Shown piece after piece: positions 53,385-62,257 of a stretch of DNA of 64,000 nucleotides. Source of the DNA: Rhodospirillaceae bacterium (lineage in GTDB: Bacteria > Pseudomonadota > Alphaproteobacteria > Rhodospirillales > Rhodospirillaceae); NCBI GenBank assembly GCA_029245025.1, contig JAQWQC010000025.1, positions 62,001 to 126,000 on the forward strand, read 5' to 3'. Below the pieces are notes generated by a model. The model searched no databases and was not told where the DNA came from. It saw only the letters and a list, made by a program, of their open reading frames with translations. Positions within the stretch are counted from its first letter, which is position 1; each line of letters opens with the position of its first letter. The translations under genes were made by a program, and so were the position numbers.

Positions 53385-54788
53385 TCACAAAGATTTTAAG
53401 AAAGCGACGAGATCGTCTCGATCTTCGGCAGGCAGAAGACGAAAGTGCTCTTTAGAGGATTCGGCTTCGCCGTCGTGCCATAATATCGCCTCTTCTAGGC
53501 CCCTGGCTCGACCATCGTGTAAATAGCGTTCGTGGGTGGTTACTTTTTCCGTCAGCCCGATGCCCCACAGAGGCGCTGTACGCCATTCCGACCCAGTAGC
53601 GAGAAAGTCAGGTCGACCATCTGACAGACCCTCTCCCATATCGTGCAGCAATAGGTCAGTGAAGGGGTGAATTGTTTGTTCTGCTAGATCTTCGCTTCTC
53701 GGGTCCGCCCCGGTCTCCAGCGTAGGGATATGGCAAAACTGGCAACCAGCTTCGAAAAATTGCTTCTTTCCTCTAACAACCTCGGGCAAGGTTGAGCCGC
53801 GTTGCTGAGGCACAGCGAGGCGTCGCGTGTAGACATTCATTTGATTTAAAAAGGCTTTGCTCATCTCTACGCCGTCATGGCTCGCGGCTTCTAAACATAG
53901 TTCCTGTTCAGCTTCGCAATTATCATTTGGACTGGTCGGTGTGGTGATCCCCATGTCACCCAAAGCGGCGCCAGAATTCTGGTTAGTAAGATTTGATGCA
54001 TTCGCCTTCCAGCCAAATTTTCCGGTGGCCATTTTTTTATCGCGGGCATCCCAGACGATGTTCACGCGCCCGGAAATACCGTCCATGTCTATGTCGTCCG
54101 GGTCAGCAAGAGCGTTGAGTGTGTCATCAGAAATCATTTCAAGGAGGCCAAGTCCGATCATCGGGTTGGCCACGCGCGGCGACGTCATGACATCTACCGG
54201 CAGGGGGCCGTAGGCAAGATCTTCGAACCGAACTGTCGGTTTGCGCAGGCTATAGGAGGTGCCGTCCCAATAGGTTCCTGCGATTTCTGCCCACTCAATA
54301 ATGGCTCGACCTTCAGCAGGAACCCCTTCGATACCCCGGTCTTGCAACTGATCTCCATACCCAGGCACACCTTTTGGTCCGCCATGATGGTCAGTCCCAG
54401 GTACGCTAAGGCGAACCAACATCGAGTCCATAGGGGCGCCCACTTCGGGCGGTGGTTTCCCTCGTCCATTGTTTATGTGGCAATCAGAGCAGGCTTCTTT
54501 GTTAAAGACCGGACCCAGTCCATCTGTCGTTGGTTGTGGTCCCGGCGCTGGACGCCAAACCGTGTTGAACAATTGATTGCCGAAGGTAAAGCCACCTTTA
54601 ACATTTGAGGGCGCATTGGCCGAAATGAAAGTAAATGCTTCGGCAGTCGCGAGGGGGCGGGTAGTATCGCCGCCGAGTTCTGTTGTTATGGGCAGGGCGA
54701 TCAGCCGGTCCCGGAAGGTGGTGTCTAGGGCATTTGCCTGTCCGATTGCGATGGCGCTCATTGCTAAAGTTAGAGTCACGGCTTTCAT
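53385..54788 (-). CDS. Dihaem c-type cytochrome oxidoreductase (DUF1111)
   Basis: A 467-residue periplasmic protein with a signal peptide (AVTLTLAMSAIAIGQANA). Two c-haem sites: CSDCH (CSDCHINNGRGKPPP) and CQFCH (CQFCHIPTLETG). FGNQLFNTVWRPAPGP and SDGRPDFLATGSEWRTAPLWGIG, then YLHDGRARGLEEAILWHDGEAE, are DUF1111/'di-haem oxidoreductase' blocks. The family is related to cytochrome c peroxidases, with some called thiol oxidoreductases. Its ATG overlaps the stop of the upstream partner (ATGA), so the two function together. Confidence 0.9.
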   Translation of the reverse strand: MKAVTLTLAMSAIAIGQANALDTTFRDRLIALPITTELGGDTTRPLATAEAFTFISANAPSNVKGGFTFGNQLFNTVWRPAPGPQPTTDGLGPVFNKEACSDCHINNGRGKPPPEVGAPMDSMLVRLSVPGTDHHGGPKGVPGYGDQLQDRGIEGVPAEGRAIIEWAEIAGTYWDGTSYSLRKPTVRFEDLAYGPLPVDVMTSPRVANPMIGLGLLEMISDDTLNALADPDDIDMDGISGRVNIVWDARDKKMATGKFGWKANASNLTNQNSGAALGDMGITTPTSPNDNCEAEQELCLEAASHDGVEMSKAFLNQMNVYTRRLAVPQQRGSTLPEVVRGKKQFFEAGCQFCHIPTLETGADPRSEDLAEQTIHPFTDLLLHDMGEGLSDGRPDFLATGSEWRTAPLWGIGLTEKVTTHERYLHDGRARGLEEAILWHDGEAESSKEHFRLLPAEDRDDLVAFLKSL

Positions 54789-55471
54789 GGCATGGATCCC
54801 GGAACGGCATCAGAGTCCTGGCGTTCTTGGTCCCATACTTTACTGTCAAAAGATCGTGCGAGATCGGCTATGTGATTGACCCGATAGGCCGTCAATTGCA
54901 AACGCTCGAACCGGCGTTTATCTGCGCCTGGTGATAGAGTAAAGAGGCTGAATTCGTCACCTGTAGCCATCTCAACGATGACACTGGCATGGCCTACACC
55001 GCGGTCTTGTCCTGGCGCTTTCACTGCCATAGCCGAGAGTTCGCCTGGACGGTCGCGCCCGCCGCGATGCCACGTGTGAAGGTGAACAATGACTTCTCCA
55101 TCCGTCGCGCCGTCTTCTGCACTGGTCATGAAATCGACGTTAAAGCTGTAAAGACCCGGGCACAGCGGCTTATATAGAGCGCCCGTCCATTCACCTGGGT
55201 TGGCGTTTACGTTGGTGATCTGCCGACCAGAGAGCCAAACCCTTTGATGTGGCGTTGTGTGAACCAGGTCTCGCGTTTCAACAGACAAAGCGCGAGGCGA
55301 ATTGGCGCAATGCTGTGCCACAATGTCCGCTGGCACCTGTCCATTTTCATCGATCAAACTGAAGAATACGAAATCAGGCTCATCTTTCTCTTCGGCTTGG
55401 GCCCACACAGGGGTGTTTGCAACAACGGCAGTCGCAAGCATAGATAGAGTTAGGGTGACTGTTGTCTTCAT
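54785..55471 (-). CDS. Exported protein of unknown function, partner of the DUF1111 cytochrome
   Basis: 228 residues with a signal peptide (LTLSMLATAVVANTPVWA|QAEE). The mature part is mainly predicted beta: an unusual block FVFFSLIDENGQVPADIVAQHC, VWLSGRQITNVNANPGEWTGALY, then VIVHLHTWHRGGRDRPGE and YRVNHIADLARSFDSKVWDQE. The pattern of strands and the VHLHTW segment could suggest a jelly-roll domain, but I do not recognise the family. Overlapping ATGA start of the downstream dihaem gene. No cofactor motif is visible. Confidence 0.7.
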   Translation of the reverse strand: MKTTVTLTLSMLATAVVANTPVWAQAEEKDEPDFVFFSLIDENGQVPADIVAQHCANSPRALSVETRDLVHTTPHQRVWLSGRQITNVNANPGEWTGALYKPLCPGLYSFNVDFMTSAEDGATDGEVIVHLHTWHRGGRDRPGELSAMAVKAPGQDRGVGHASVIVEMATGDEFSLFTLSPGADKRRFERLQLTAYRVNHIADLARSFDSKVWDQERQDSDAVPGSMP

Positions 55472-56353
55472 AGTGTTTCCTTAATCTTTATAGACCCCGG
55501 CGAGCTTAAGGCGGCATTTTAGCCGAGATGGTCCAGTGTTGTTAACCGGCTCAATAGCTGATTAGCTTTGGCATCCTGCAACATAAGTTATCTTAACGTA
55601 GCGGCAGTTGCCCCTCGACCACACGTTTGGTTATGTCTTCTTCGCCCGGATTCATCTATCCGCGCTATAAGCTGACGCTGTGATCCTCAGCCTGCATCTT
55701 CTAGCTACCCTTTGGTAACACCTGGCCCGGAAGAATAACGTTCTTTTACCTAAGTGGCCTATCGGTGCAGTGGAACGTGACCACTGAGCTTGCAATAACA
55801 GCTTTAAATATACGAGTTGAATCTCTCTACACTCAGAAAGACGGGGAAACTGGTACTTTGTTGTGGCACGCGCAAGAGGAGTTCGTTGAAACAACTGGGC
55901 CTAATTCCGGACTTCTTATAGCCGACATTATTACTAACGCTGTTGTGTCCGTGGTTCAGAACCTTCAGGCGAACTACACGCCAGTTGCCGGGGCTGCCCA
56001 TACCCGAGCATGCCTTAATAAGGGGACAGGTATTCCTGCAGGTCCCTATTCGCCATATTTTGTGAAAGGTTTAGAGCAATTACCCACATCTGGAACGTGA
56101 GTACTCTGAGACGCTACAACAATTGCTGTGTGTCATCCGGACGATACAACCGGGGTAACAAATAGAGCGCCACGGTATTATAATTTACCCTGTCCTCCGA
56201 GTATTCAGTAGCGCCAATACCAATAGACTACACCCGACTAAATCCGCCGCAATGAGGGGGCCTAATGCCTAACATCGGCGCAAAATTGATTAGACCAATG
56301 CAGCTGTTTGAATTTTTTGTCGCATTTCATACTTCGTATCTGATGTCCCAAAG
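55472..56353. other. 880-base non-coding stretch with a gene relic
   Basis: Between the exported protein (minus strand) and the alpha/beta hydrolase (minus strand) there is no intact gene. The clearest content is the GNA1162-like fragment at 55765-56100. Codon structure elsewhere here is broken, and the base composition is mixed and AT-leaning. I see no tRNA or repeat. Confidence 0.5.
55765..56100 (+). pseudogene. Relic of a DUF799 (GNA1162-like) lipoprotein
   Basis: The frame reads QWNVTTELAITALNIRVESL, then GTLLWHAQEEFVETTG, LLIADIITNAVVSVVQNLQ, HTRACLNKG and GIPAGPYSPYF. That W...TGTLLW...LLIADIIT...AGPY order matches the C-terminal half of DUF799/GNA1162 proteins, which assemble at the outer membrane with CsgG-like partners. 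The N-terminal half, including the lipobox, is missing or frameshifted upstream; the first in-frame start is a GTG inside the domain. It is therefore probably a decayed gene. Identification rests on motif memory only. Confidence 0.45.
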
Positions 56354-57100
56354 CTAGGTTTCCGTATCACTGGTGAAATCAACGATCACTTTGGCAAGCT
56401 CTCTCGTCCTAAGTTCTAATGCGTCGCGATCACTACCCTCAAAAGTGTATTCTGTAGCGCCGGGTATATGCTCCGTTACTGCAGTCGCCTGCCGCCCTAA
56501 GTGGTCTTCTTCCGGTGCCGCAAGCTCCAAAACCAAAGTAGGGGTTTTTATCTTCTGAAGAGTGGCTGTTAGATCGAAATCGTAGTTGGCTTTGTACATT
56601 TTATGGACGCTTTTTGCGCCCTCCTCACGGTCCAGTTTCTCTTCATCTGAAATGTCTTTTTTAGTGAAAGGTGTGGCGACTAACTTTTTTATGGCTGCCT
56701 CTCTGGTGCTGCGATCCAGTATGATCGAGTGCGTCATGCCACACAGAATGAAATGAGATACCAGTTTGGGCCATCCAGCTGATAGGGCCGCGCCAATTTT
56801 ATTTCCTGTGTGCAAACCAAAGACTGCGGTTGGATTAATTTTTAAGGCGTGAATTAAATCAGCTGTGGCCTCAGCCAGAGTTTCCATTCTTAAGTTCGGC
56901 GGTAGCGGGTCTGACTTGCCAAATCCAAGTGTGTCAGGTGCGATAACCGCATGATGTGCGGTTAGTTGTTGCATGAGCAGCATAAAAGACCGCGAAGACT
57001 TCGGTGTGGCGTGTAGCAATACGAGCGGTGGACCGTCACCAGTATTGCGATAGTGCATTTGTCCGTGACGGGTTGTTGCGTATCCGCTCTTAGGTGTCAT
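56354..57100 (-). CDS. Alpha/beta-hydrolase fold protein with His in the nucleophile position
   Basis: A 248-residue alpha/beta fold protein. It keeps PLVLLHATPKSSRSF (oxyanion region), VIAPDTLGFGKSDPL and a cap-like middle, but the nucleophile elbow reads GLHTG at 95-99, with H97 where Ser/Cys/Asp is expected, and the C-terminal catalytic His block is also altered (EGSDRDALE). It may be non-catalytic or use a different chemistry; members with HTG elbows exist among annotated hydrolases, but I know of no characterised mechanism. Reads opposite to the relic upstream. Confidence 0.78.
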   Translation of the reverse strand: MTPKSGYATTRHGQMHYRNTGDGPPLVLLHATPKSSRSFMLLMQQLTAHHAVIAPDTLGFGKSDPLPPNLRMETLAEATADLIHALKINPTAVFGLHTGNKIGAALSAGWPKLVSHFILCGMTHSIILDRSTREAAIKKLVATPFTKKDISDEEKLDREEGAKSVHKMYKANYDFDLTATLQKIKTPTLVLELAAPEEDHLGRQATAVTEHIPGATEYTFEGSDRDALELRTRELAKVIVDFTSDTET

Positions 57101-57307
57101 GACGCGCCTATCGCTGGTGTGGACAACAATACTTTATGGGATAATTATACTCTAATAGGGGCTTTTAAGTCTCGGCCTGAAGCTACGTAGTGCTGGATCC
57201 CAATAGCGACGTGCCAAAAAAAATTTCTCGGGAATTCGCGAAGTTTAGTGGGTTGATATAGGCGCTGGTGTGCTTGCCCCGGCGCCAACATCACTTCAGC
57301 TTAAGAG

Positions 57308-58306
57308 TTACCCTTGCCCGCCGCTTGAGGCAGGTGAGCGCAAATCTTTGTATACGTTGAAGCTTGAGTTGTTGGGTGTGCCCCAGCTTTCCGGTTTTGG
57401 GGGTTCAAGAAATTGTGGGTATTCACTTTCTGCTTTCGCAAGGAACGCTTTGGGCAAATCTTCGATGCGCGTGAACTTATGCATTGAGCATCGATAAAAC
57501 AGGTGCCCTTCGGTTTGCCCCATCAGCATCCAGGGTAGATAGGGGGCCAAACGCATCCAGGTTCCTACATAGGGGATTGACGTGAGGTCTTGGTTCTCAA
57601 GATCGGCAGCGCGACAATGGCGATGAAATAACTCTGAAATGCGCATCATTCGCCCGGAACTCTCGCGTGGCCATTCCTCAGGCTGTAGTTCTGATTTTAA
57701 TTCTTGGTGCACTTCAAACAAAGCGAGCGCCGAACCGTTTAAAATTTCCCATGGCGGGTTGAAGGGGCGTCGGACAATTGTGCCTTCCATGTCAAATTCA
57801 AATATTGGTGCGATCTCGGCATTGACTGTCATGTTCTGAATCGGGAGGACTTCGACTGTCTCGTTGTTCAGGGGGTTTTCCCAAACATCGACGAACTCGC
57901 CTGTCTGGATATCGGAATAGAACGCGAGTTCACGATTAAAGACGCGGTACTTATTTTCCGGTTGAGGTTCAATGCGACGGACGCCAATGCCGGAGAGACC
58001 ACAAAGTGGGGTCACTTTCTTCCAATCGCCGACGACGTTGTAGATTGTTCCGGAGTAGTAACCGATAGAAATATTTGATGAATCAAGATTTCCTTGCAGT
58101 CGGATGTAAGACCGCAAGTTCAGAGCTGGATCTGAAAGGTCGATGCTAATTTTATCGCTGCCTTTTGTGAGGCCAGCTTCTGCCTTCCCAGCACCAAGAG
58201 CGGCACCCATAAGGCTAGACCCACCAAGACCACCCAAAGTCATAAGTACATTGCGGCGGGTGAGGTCCGTCGATAACGGTTGCGAATGAGGGTAGTGGAA
58301 ATTCAT
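57308..58306 (-). CDS. DUF1838 family protein, paralogue D
   Basis: About 332 residues from ATG 58306, chosen because AAGGAG lies 9 bases upstream. Tat-like leader LTRRNVLMTLGGLGGSSLMG. Family blocks: ISIGYYSGTIYNVVGDWKKVTPLCGLSG, LAFYSDIQTGEFVDVWENPLNNETVEV, FDMEGTIVRRPFNPPWEILNGSA, LQPEEWPRESSGRMMRISEL, YLPWMLMGQTEGHLFYRCSMHKF. It follows the MFS carrier on the same strand with a 10-base gap, so carrier and DUF1838 are co-transcribed. The 207 bases between this gene and the hydrolase hold no gene. Confidence 0.82.
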   Translation of the reverse strand: MNFHYPHSQPLSTDLTRRNVLMTLGGLGGSSLMGAALGAGKAEAGLTKGSDKISIDLSDPALNLRSYIRLQGNLDSSNISIGYYSGTIYNVVGDWKKVTPLCGLSGIGVRRIEPQPENKYRVFNRELAFYSDIQTGEFVDVWENPLNNETVEVLPIQNMTVNAEIAPIFEFDMEGTIVRRPFNPPWEILNGSALALFEVHQELKSELQPEEWPRESSGRMMRISELFHRHCRAADLENQDLTSIPYVGTWMRLAPYLPWMLMGQTEGHLFYRCSMHKFTRIEDLPKAFLAKAESEYPQFLEPPKPESWGTPNNSSFNVYKDLRSPASSGGQG

Positions 58307-58316
58307 AGGGTGCTCC

Positions 58317-59672
58317 TTATGATTCGTTAGGTGTTTGTTCTGTTGCGACCGGGGTAGAGGCGAAAAGGCGAACGCAAACTGCGACACAGAGCAAGGTTGC
58401 GTTCGCGACACCCATTAACACGAAGGGACCCGCTGGCATCCATGCGTCAAACAGGTAGCCGCCGATCGAGGCAGCAAGCAAGATACCGATGGCTCCAAAG
58501 AATCCAAAGACTCCGACCACTGCGCCGCGACCATCTTTTGGTGCTTCTTGTCCTATAAGTGCTTGTGCAGCCAGTACGGCGTTAATTTCACCCATACCGA
58601 GGATTATGGCGGCGCCATACATGATGGGCTGGGTCGGGTCACCGATAAAGCCCAGTGAGAAATACCCAATAGCAGCAATTGCCATTGCAATACTCAGTGC
58701 TGTGACTCGGTCAAATCGATCAATAATGAGCCCGGCTACAGGTGCCCAAATGACGGCTATGGCTTGAACAATGATGAAGAACAACAAGCCCTTCTCAAGT
58801 GCTTCTTCTGCGGTGTAGCCATTAGCTATGCCAGCCTGAACCAGCCACAGGGAGAAAAACGTGCTGACGACGGTAAGGTCACCGCGAGATACGAACGCTG
58901 CGACATAAGACAGGGCAATCCGGGGGTTGCGACCAGCTTTGATGCCACGGCTAAGGATCGTAGGCAGAGGCTCCTTGTCTGTTTTTGTCGATGGTACGCC
59001 AGCCCTCAGGCCAACACGAACAATCACCGCGTTCATTAAACAAATCATCGCAAAGGTCCAGAAGGCTAGTCGACCAGCAGTAATTTGATCCATCCCGCTG
59101 TCTACAAACCACCCGGGGAGGCTGCGCGATACGCCTAAGACAATAACGACGCCAATACCTTGGAGTAGACCGCATAGTCCCAGTAATTTTCCGCGCCATG
59201 AATTTTGCGGGTAATCCGCTTGGATCGTCGCAATCATTGCCGTGTTACAGGCAACTCCGATTGCGAAAATCATGCGGTAGGCCGTCAGTTCAGGAATGCT
59301 CTCCGCCATTGGGTAGAGCATGTAGCCAATGAATAGGAAGATATATCCGGCCGCATAAATAGGTCGTCGGCCAATCTTGTCGGCTAGTAGCCCGAGCGGA
59401 CCAATCAAAACGATGACGACAAGTTCATTGAACAGGACTAGGCGACCAGAAAGAGACCCCTGAGTTTCTATAGGAATGTTGAGGACGGCGTTAAATAAGT
59501 AGGGTTGCGTGGCGCTCAAGAACACGGAGCTGGCAATAGTAAAGAAAGCAATATAGAGAAGCGTGTAGACATTAATAAGCGAAATGCCCGGGACCATCCA
59601 TACGGGTCCAATCTTGATGCCACTACGATCAGGTTCTGGTGCTGCGGATATATCAGTCAAAACGCTCTCCAT
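58317..59672 (-). CDS. MFS transporter, co-transcribed with DUF1838-D
   Basis: A 451-residue 12-helix carrier. MFS signature region LLADKIGRRPIYAAGYIFLFIGYML is the loop 2-3 motif (G-x-x-x-D-x-x-G-R-R). Second-half equivalent PVAGLIIDRFDRVTALSI is present. The transported compound is unknown. First gene of a two-gene operon with DUF1838-D. Confidence 0.88.
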   Translation of the reverse strand: MESVLTDISAAPEPDRSGIKIGPVWMVPGISLINVYTLLYIAFFTIASSVFLSATQPYLFNAVLNIPIETQGSLSGRLVLFNELVVIVLIGPLGLLADKIGRRPIYAAGYIFLFIGYMLYPMAESIPELTAYRMIFAIGVACNTAMIATIQADYPQNSWRGKLLGLCGLLQGIGVVIVLGVSRSLPGWFVDSGMDQITAGRLAFWTFAMICLMNAVIVRVGLRAGVPSTKTDKEPLPTILSRGIKAGRNPRIALSYVAAFVSRGDLTVVSTFFSLWLVQAGIANGYTAEEALEKGLLFFIIVQAIAVIWAPVAGLIIDRFDRVTALSIAMAIAAIGYFSLGFIGDPTQPIMYGAAIILGMGEINAVLAAQALIGQEAPKDGRGAVVGVFGFFGAIGILLAASIGGYLFDAWMPAGPFVLMGVANATLLCVAVCVRLFASTPVATEQTPNES

Positions 59673-59866
59673 TATTAGCCTTGTCGTTTGTAATCTAGCT
59701 ATTCAGACGAGGGTAGATGGTTATCGCGCCTGACCGGACTTCGGCGCGTGACCGTCTACGATGCTAGGAATATTTGATCGCTGGTGGCGCCATGCTATCA
59801 GTCCATTGTTCTCTTTCACCGAACGAGGTGTTCGCAGACGTCTTGAAGAACCAGGAGTTATGCTCT

Positions 59867-60910
59867 GTGACCACAAAAAAAGTTGCTGTCGTTCTATTCA
59901 ATCTTGGAGGCCCAGATTCTTTGGAGTCCGTGCGGCCATTTTTGTTCAACCTCTTCAGCGACCCCGCGATCCTCAGAATGCCGAACCCCATGCGGTGGAT
60001 GATTGCTCAAATCATCTCTCGCAGTCGTACGGAGAAGTCGCAAGACATCTATAAGCTTGTGGGGGGTCGATCACCATTATTACCGTCGACACAGGCGCAG
60101 GCCGACGCCCTTCAAGAAAAACTTGAAGATGTAGCCGAAACGGTCAGCGTGCACGTGTGTATGCAGTATTGGCATCCAATGGCAAACGAAGTGGTTGGGG
60201 CGATCAAAGAAGAAGAACCAGATCGCATAATTTTACTGCCGCTCTATCCTCAGTTCTCAACCACAACTGCTGGCACATCTTTAAACGCATTCAATAGGGA
60301 AGCGCGGGCACAAGGCTTGTCGGCACCTATAGATTCCCTGTGCTGTTTTCCATTCCAGTCTGGGTATCTTGCGGAAACCGTAAAGAATATTCGCCTCTCA
60401 CTGGATGCGGCATCCTCTCGGGGCAAGCCGCGGCTTCTCCTCTCCGCGCACGGACTCCCTGAGCGGACAATTGGGGCAGGTGATCCGTATCAATGGCAAG
60501 TGGAGCAAACGGCACACGCCATTGTCGATGCGATCAGAGACCTAAATCCAGACCACAAGATTTGCTATCAAAGCCGGGTCGGCCCAGTGAAATGGATTAG
60601 ACCATTTATAGAAGACGAGATTCGGAGAGCGGGTCGTGATCAAGTTCCTGTCGTTATTGCGCCCATCAGTTTTGTGTCAGAGCACGTTGAGACCTTAGTT
60701 GAAATCGAACAGGAAATGCGTGAGCTCGCTGAACAAGTCGGCGTTCCAGGATTTGAGCGCGTGCCCGCCGTGGCCACGGGTGCGGCATTTGTCGACGGGC
60801 TAGCCAATCTGGTTCGTCGTATTGTTGGCCGTGGAGGGCCCGCGTCAGAGCAGGGTGAGCGTCTGTGTCCTAAAAACTACAGCCAATGCCCGATGGGCCT
60901 ACCAAAGTAG
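59867..60910 (+). CDS. hemH: Ferrochelatase
   Basis: Inserts Fe2+ into protoporphyrin IX, the last step of haem synthesis. 347 residues from GTG 59867; GGAG lies 9 bases upstream and the product then begins with the typical KKVAVVLFNLGGPDSL. Motifs: VGGRSPLLPSTQAQADAL, VCMQYWHPMANEVV, ILLPLYPQFSTTTAGTS, LLLSAHGLPERTI with the catalytic His, SRVGPVKWIRPFIEDEI, and VIAPISFVSEHVETLVEIEQEM. In-frame ATGs at 59774 and 59792 are possible but less typical. Convergent with the Fur-box gene. Confidence 0.95.
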   Translation: MTTKKVAVVLFNLGGPDSLESVRPFLFNLFSDPAILRMPNPMRWMIAQIISRSRTEKSQDIYKLVGGRSPLLPSTQAQADALQEKLEDVAETVSVHVCMQYWHPMANEVVGAIKEEEPDRIILLPLYPQFSTTTAGTSLNAFNREARAQGLSAPIDSLCCFPFQSGYLAETVKNIRLSLDAASSRGKPRLLLSAHGLPERTIGAGDPYQWQVEQTAHAIVDAIRDLNPDHKICYQSRVGPVKWIRPFIEDEIRRAGRDQVPVVIAPISFVSEHVETLVEIEQEMRELAEQVGVPGFERVPAVATGAAFVDGLANLVRRIVGRGGPASEQGERLCPKNYSQCPMGLPK

Positions 60911-60928
60911 TTACGTTTCTATAAGAGT

Positions 60929-61474
60929 TTAGTGAAGTTGATACCTGACAAACGTCGCGTTAGTGCGCGGTGCGCGCAGATGATTGGTTAGCAACAGCTC
61001 TTTCAAGTGCCACGCGCGGTCAGGTAGGTGCAATCCTACTCGACTCAGGATTGCGGCTACACTTCCCGCATGCTCCAAAGCGATGCGTACCACTGCCCCA
61101 GACAGTAAAGTTTTCAAAACGTCAAATGCCTCCAGAGCGTGGCCAGTTTGAAGTGCCGCGAGCGTGTGAAGTATGCGTTTCTCGTCGGGAAAAAGGCAGG
61201 GGCATCCTGTTGTGTGAATTTCAATTCTTCGGTTCGCTTCGGAACCAATAATTTCAAGTAATGCCGCAAATGATACGGCAGCATCGGCGCACCCAGCTTT
61301 TTCCAATCCATCTTGGAAGTGATAACTCGATGCAGACTTGTCAGACGAGTTTTGAACCCAGGCACGAATTGTCCACAGCGCCAAAAGTTCCGCCGTTTTT
61401 AGGTCTTCCGTAGTATCTTTGTCTGGAAGCGGGCGCAAGTTCTCAAGCAGTGCATCCTCCGTCATTTGGTTCAT
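60929..61474 (-). CDS. Protein of unknown function under a likely Fur box
   Basis: A 181-residue soluble, largely helical protein, with HTTGCPCLFPDEKRILHTLAAL in the middle (a CPC pair) and several Leu/Ala-rich helices. No signal peptide. I do not recognise the family. GAGGGG sits 6 bases before the ATG at 61474. A Fur-like palindrome about 40 bases upstream suggests control by iron, and the neighbours are ferrochelatase and DUF454, both often found in iron/haem settings. It may buffer iron or regulate uptake, but this is inference. Confidence 0.68.
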   Translation of the reverse strand: MNQMTEDALLENLRPLPDKDTTEDLKTAELLALWTIRAWVQNSSDKSASSYHFQDGLEKAGCADAAVSFAALLEIIGSEANRRIEIHTTGCPCLFPDEKRILHTLAALQTGHALEAFDVLKTLLSGAVVRIALEHAGSVAAILSRVGLHLPDRAWHLKELLLTNHLRAPRTNATFVRYQLH

Positions 61475-61510
61475 CCCAAACCCCTCTTTTCTGTCGCTTC
61501 TATCGAAAAA

Positions 61511-61553
61511 ATAATAATGATTATTAATTGCATTGCAAATGATTATTAGTTGC
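61511..61553 (-). promoter_or_regulatory. Fur/iron-box operator, two sites
   Basis: AATAAT-G-ATTATT is a perfect 6-1-6 palindrome at 61513-61525, close to the Fur 7-1-7 consensus (TGATAATnATTATCA). The 11-mer AATGATTATTA occurs at 61516 and again at 61538, 22 bases apart, i.e. two helix turns. The sites lie 37-80 bases upstream of the start of the 61474 gene, overlapping its expected promoter, and could also serve the divergent DUF454 gene further away. Confidence 0.65.
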
Positions 61554-61672
61554 GTTATTTAATTAGCACCACATCGTGAACTCAGGCTGAATTGGGCTTG
61601 ATGGGCCCACTCATCGCGTGATTCACAAATCACCGCGGTTCTAGATCCTCTCCCTAAGGAATCGCGCTGATG

Positions 61673-61696
61673 GGGACGGAGCTTCGGCTCCGTCCC
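61673..61696. other. Perfect 10-bp hairpin with UUCG tetraloop
   Basis: GGGACGGAGC-TTCG-GCTCCGTCCC is perfectly self-complementary with a stable UUCG-type loop. It is followed by AAATTC, not a T-run, so it is not a standard intrinsic terminator. It lies between the Fur box and the DUF454 gene; it may be an RNA-processing or attenuation element, or a small dispersed repeat. Confidence 0.6.
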
Positions 61697-61786
61697 AAAT
61701 TCATCTCGAGTTTAGGTCTGGCCGCTTAACTTGCTCTGGTTAGTCTGCCTGGTTTAAAACCCAGGTTCCTTAGATACTGGGGTCAT

Positions 61787-62257
61787 ATGACCATGACTGA
61801 AAATGATAATAGACCTGAGGATTGGGATGGCATTCCGCCGCCACCCATGAGTCATTCGAGTCTCTGCCCCGTATTTTTGGTCCTGGGTTGGGTCTGCGTC
61901 GGGCTTGGGTTTATCGGTGCGTTTTTGCCAGGTCTTCCCACGACAGTTTTTCTGATCATCGCATTATGGGCATTCTCTAAGAGCTCAGATCGTTTGCGCT
62001 GGTGGCTGTGGACCCATCCTCGATTTGGCGCAACGTTGCGGGCCTGGCACGTGCACCGTGTCATTCCACCTCCAGCCAAGGCGGCAGCGGTGGTTATGAT
62101 GATGATCAGTGTGGCTGTTGTTGCCGCCTCATCTTCTTCGTGGCCAGTGCCGACGATTTTAGCAGCAATTCTGATGCCAATCGCGGTATGGATTGTGACC
62201 CGCCGGAGCGCGCCACCTAGTGAGACCTCTTCATTGGCAGGTCAAGAAATTCGTTAA
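61787..62257 (+). CDS. DUF454 (YbaN-like) inner-membrane protein
   Basis: 156 residues with three or four hydrophobic helices. The family signature is VCVGLGFIGAFLPGLPTTVFLIIALWAFSKSSDRLRWWL, followed by HPRFGATLRAWH and a two-helix C-terminus. The function of DUF454 is unknown; the gene is often near iron-responsive genes. The ATG starts near GGGGTCAT; a second ATG (MTEND) follows. The 3' end overlaps a small frame on the other strand. Confidence 0.85.
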   Translation: MTMTENDNRPEDWDGIPPPPMSHSSLCPVFLVLGWVCVGLGFIGAFLPGLPTTVFLIIALWAFSKSSDRLRWWLWTHPRFGATLRAWHVHRVIPPPAKAAAVVMMMISVAVVAASSSSWPVPTILAAILMPIAVWIVTRRSAPPSETSSLAGQEIR

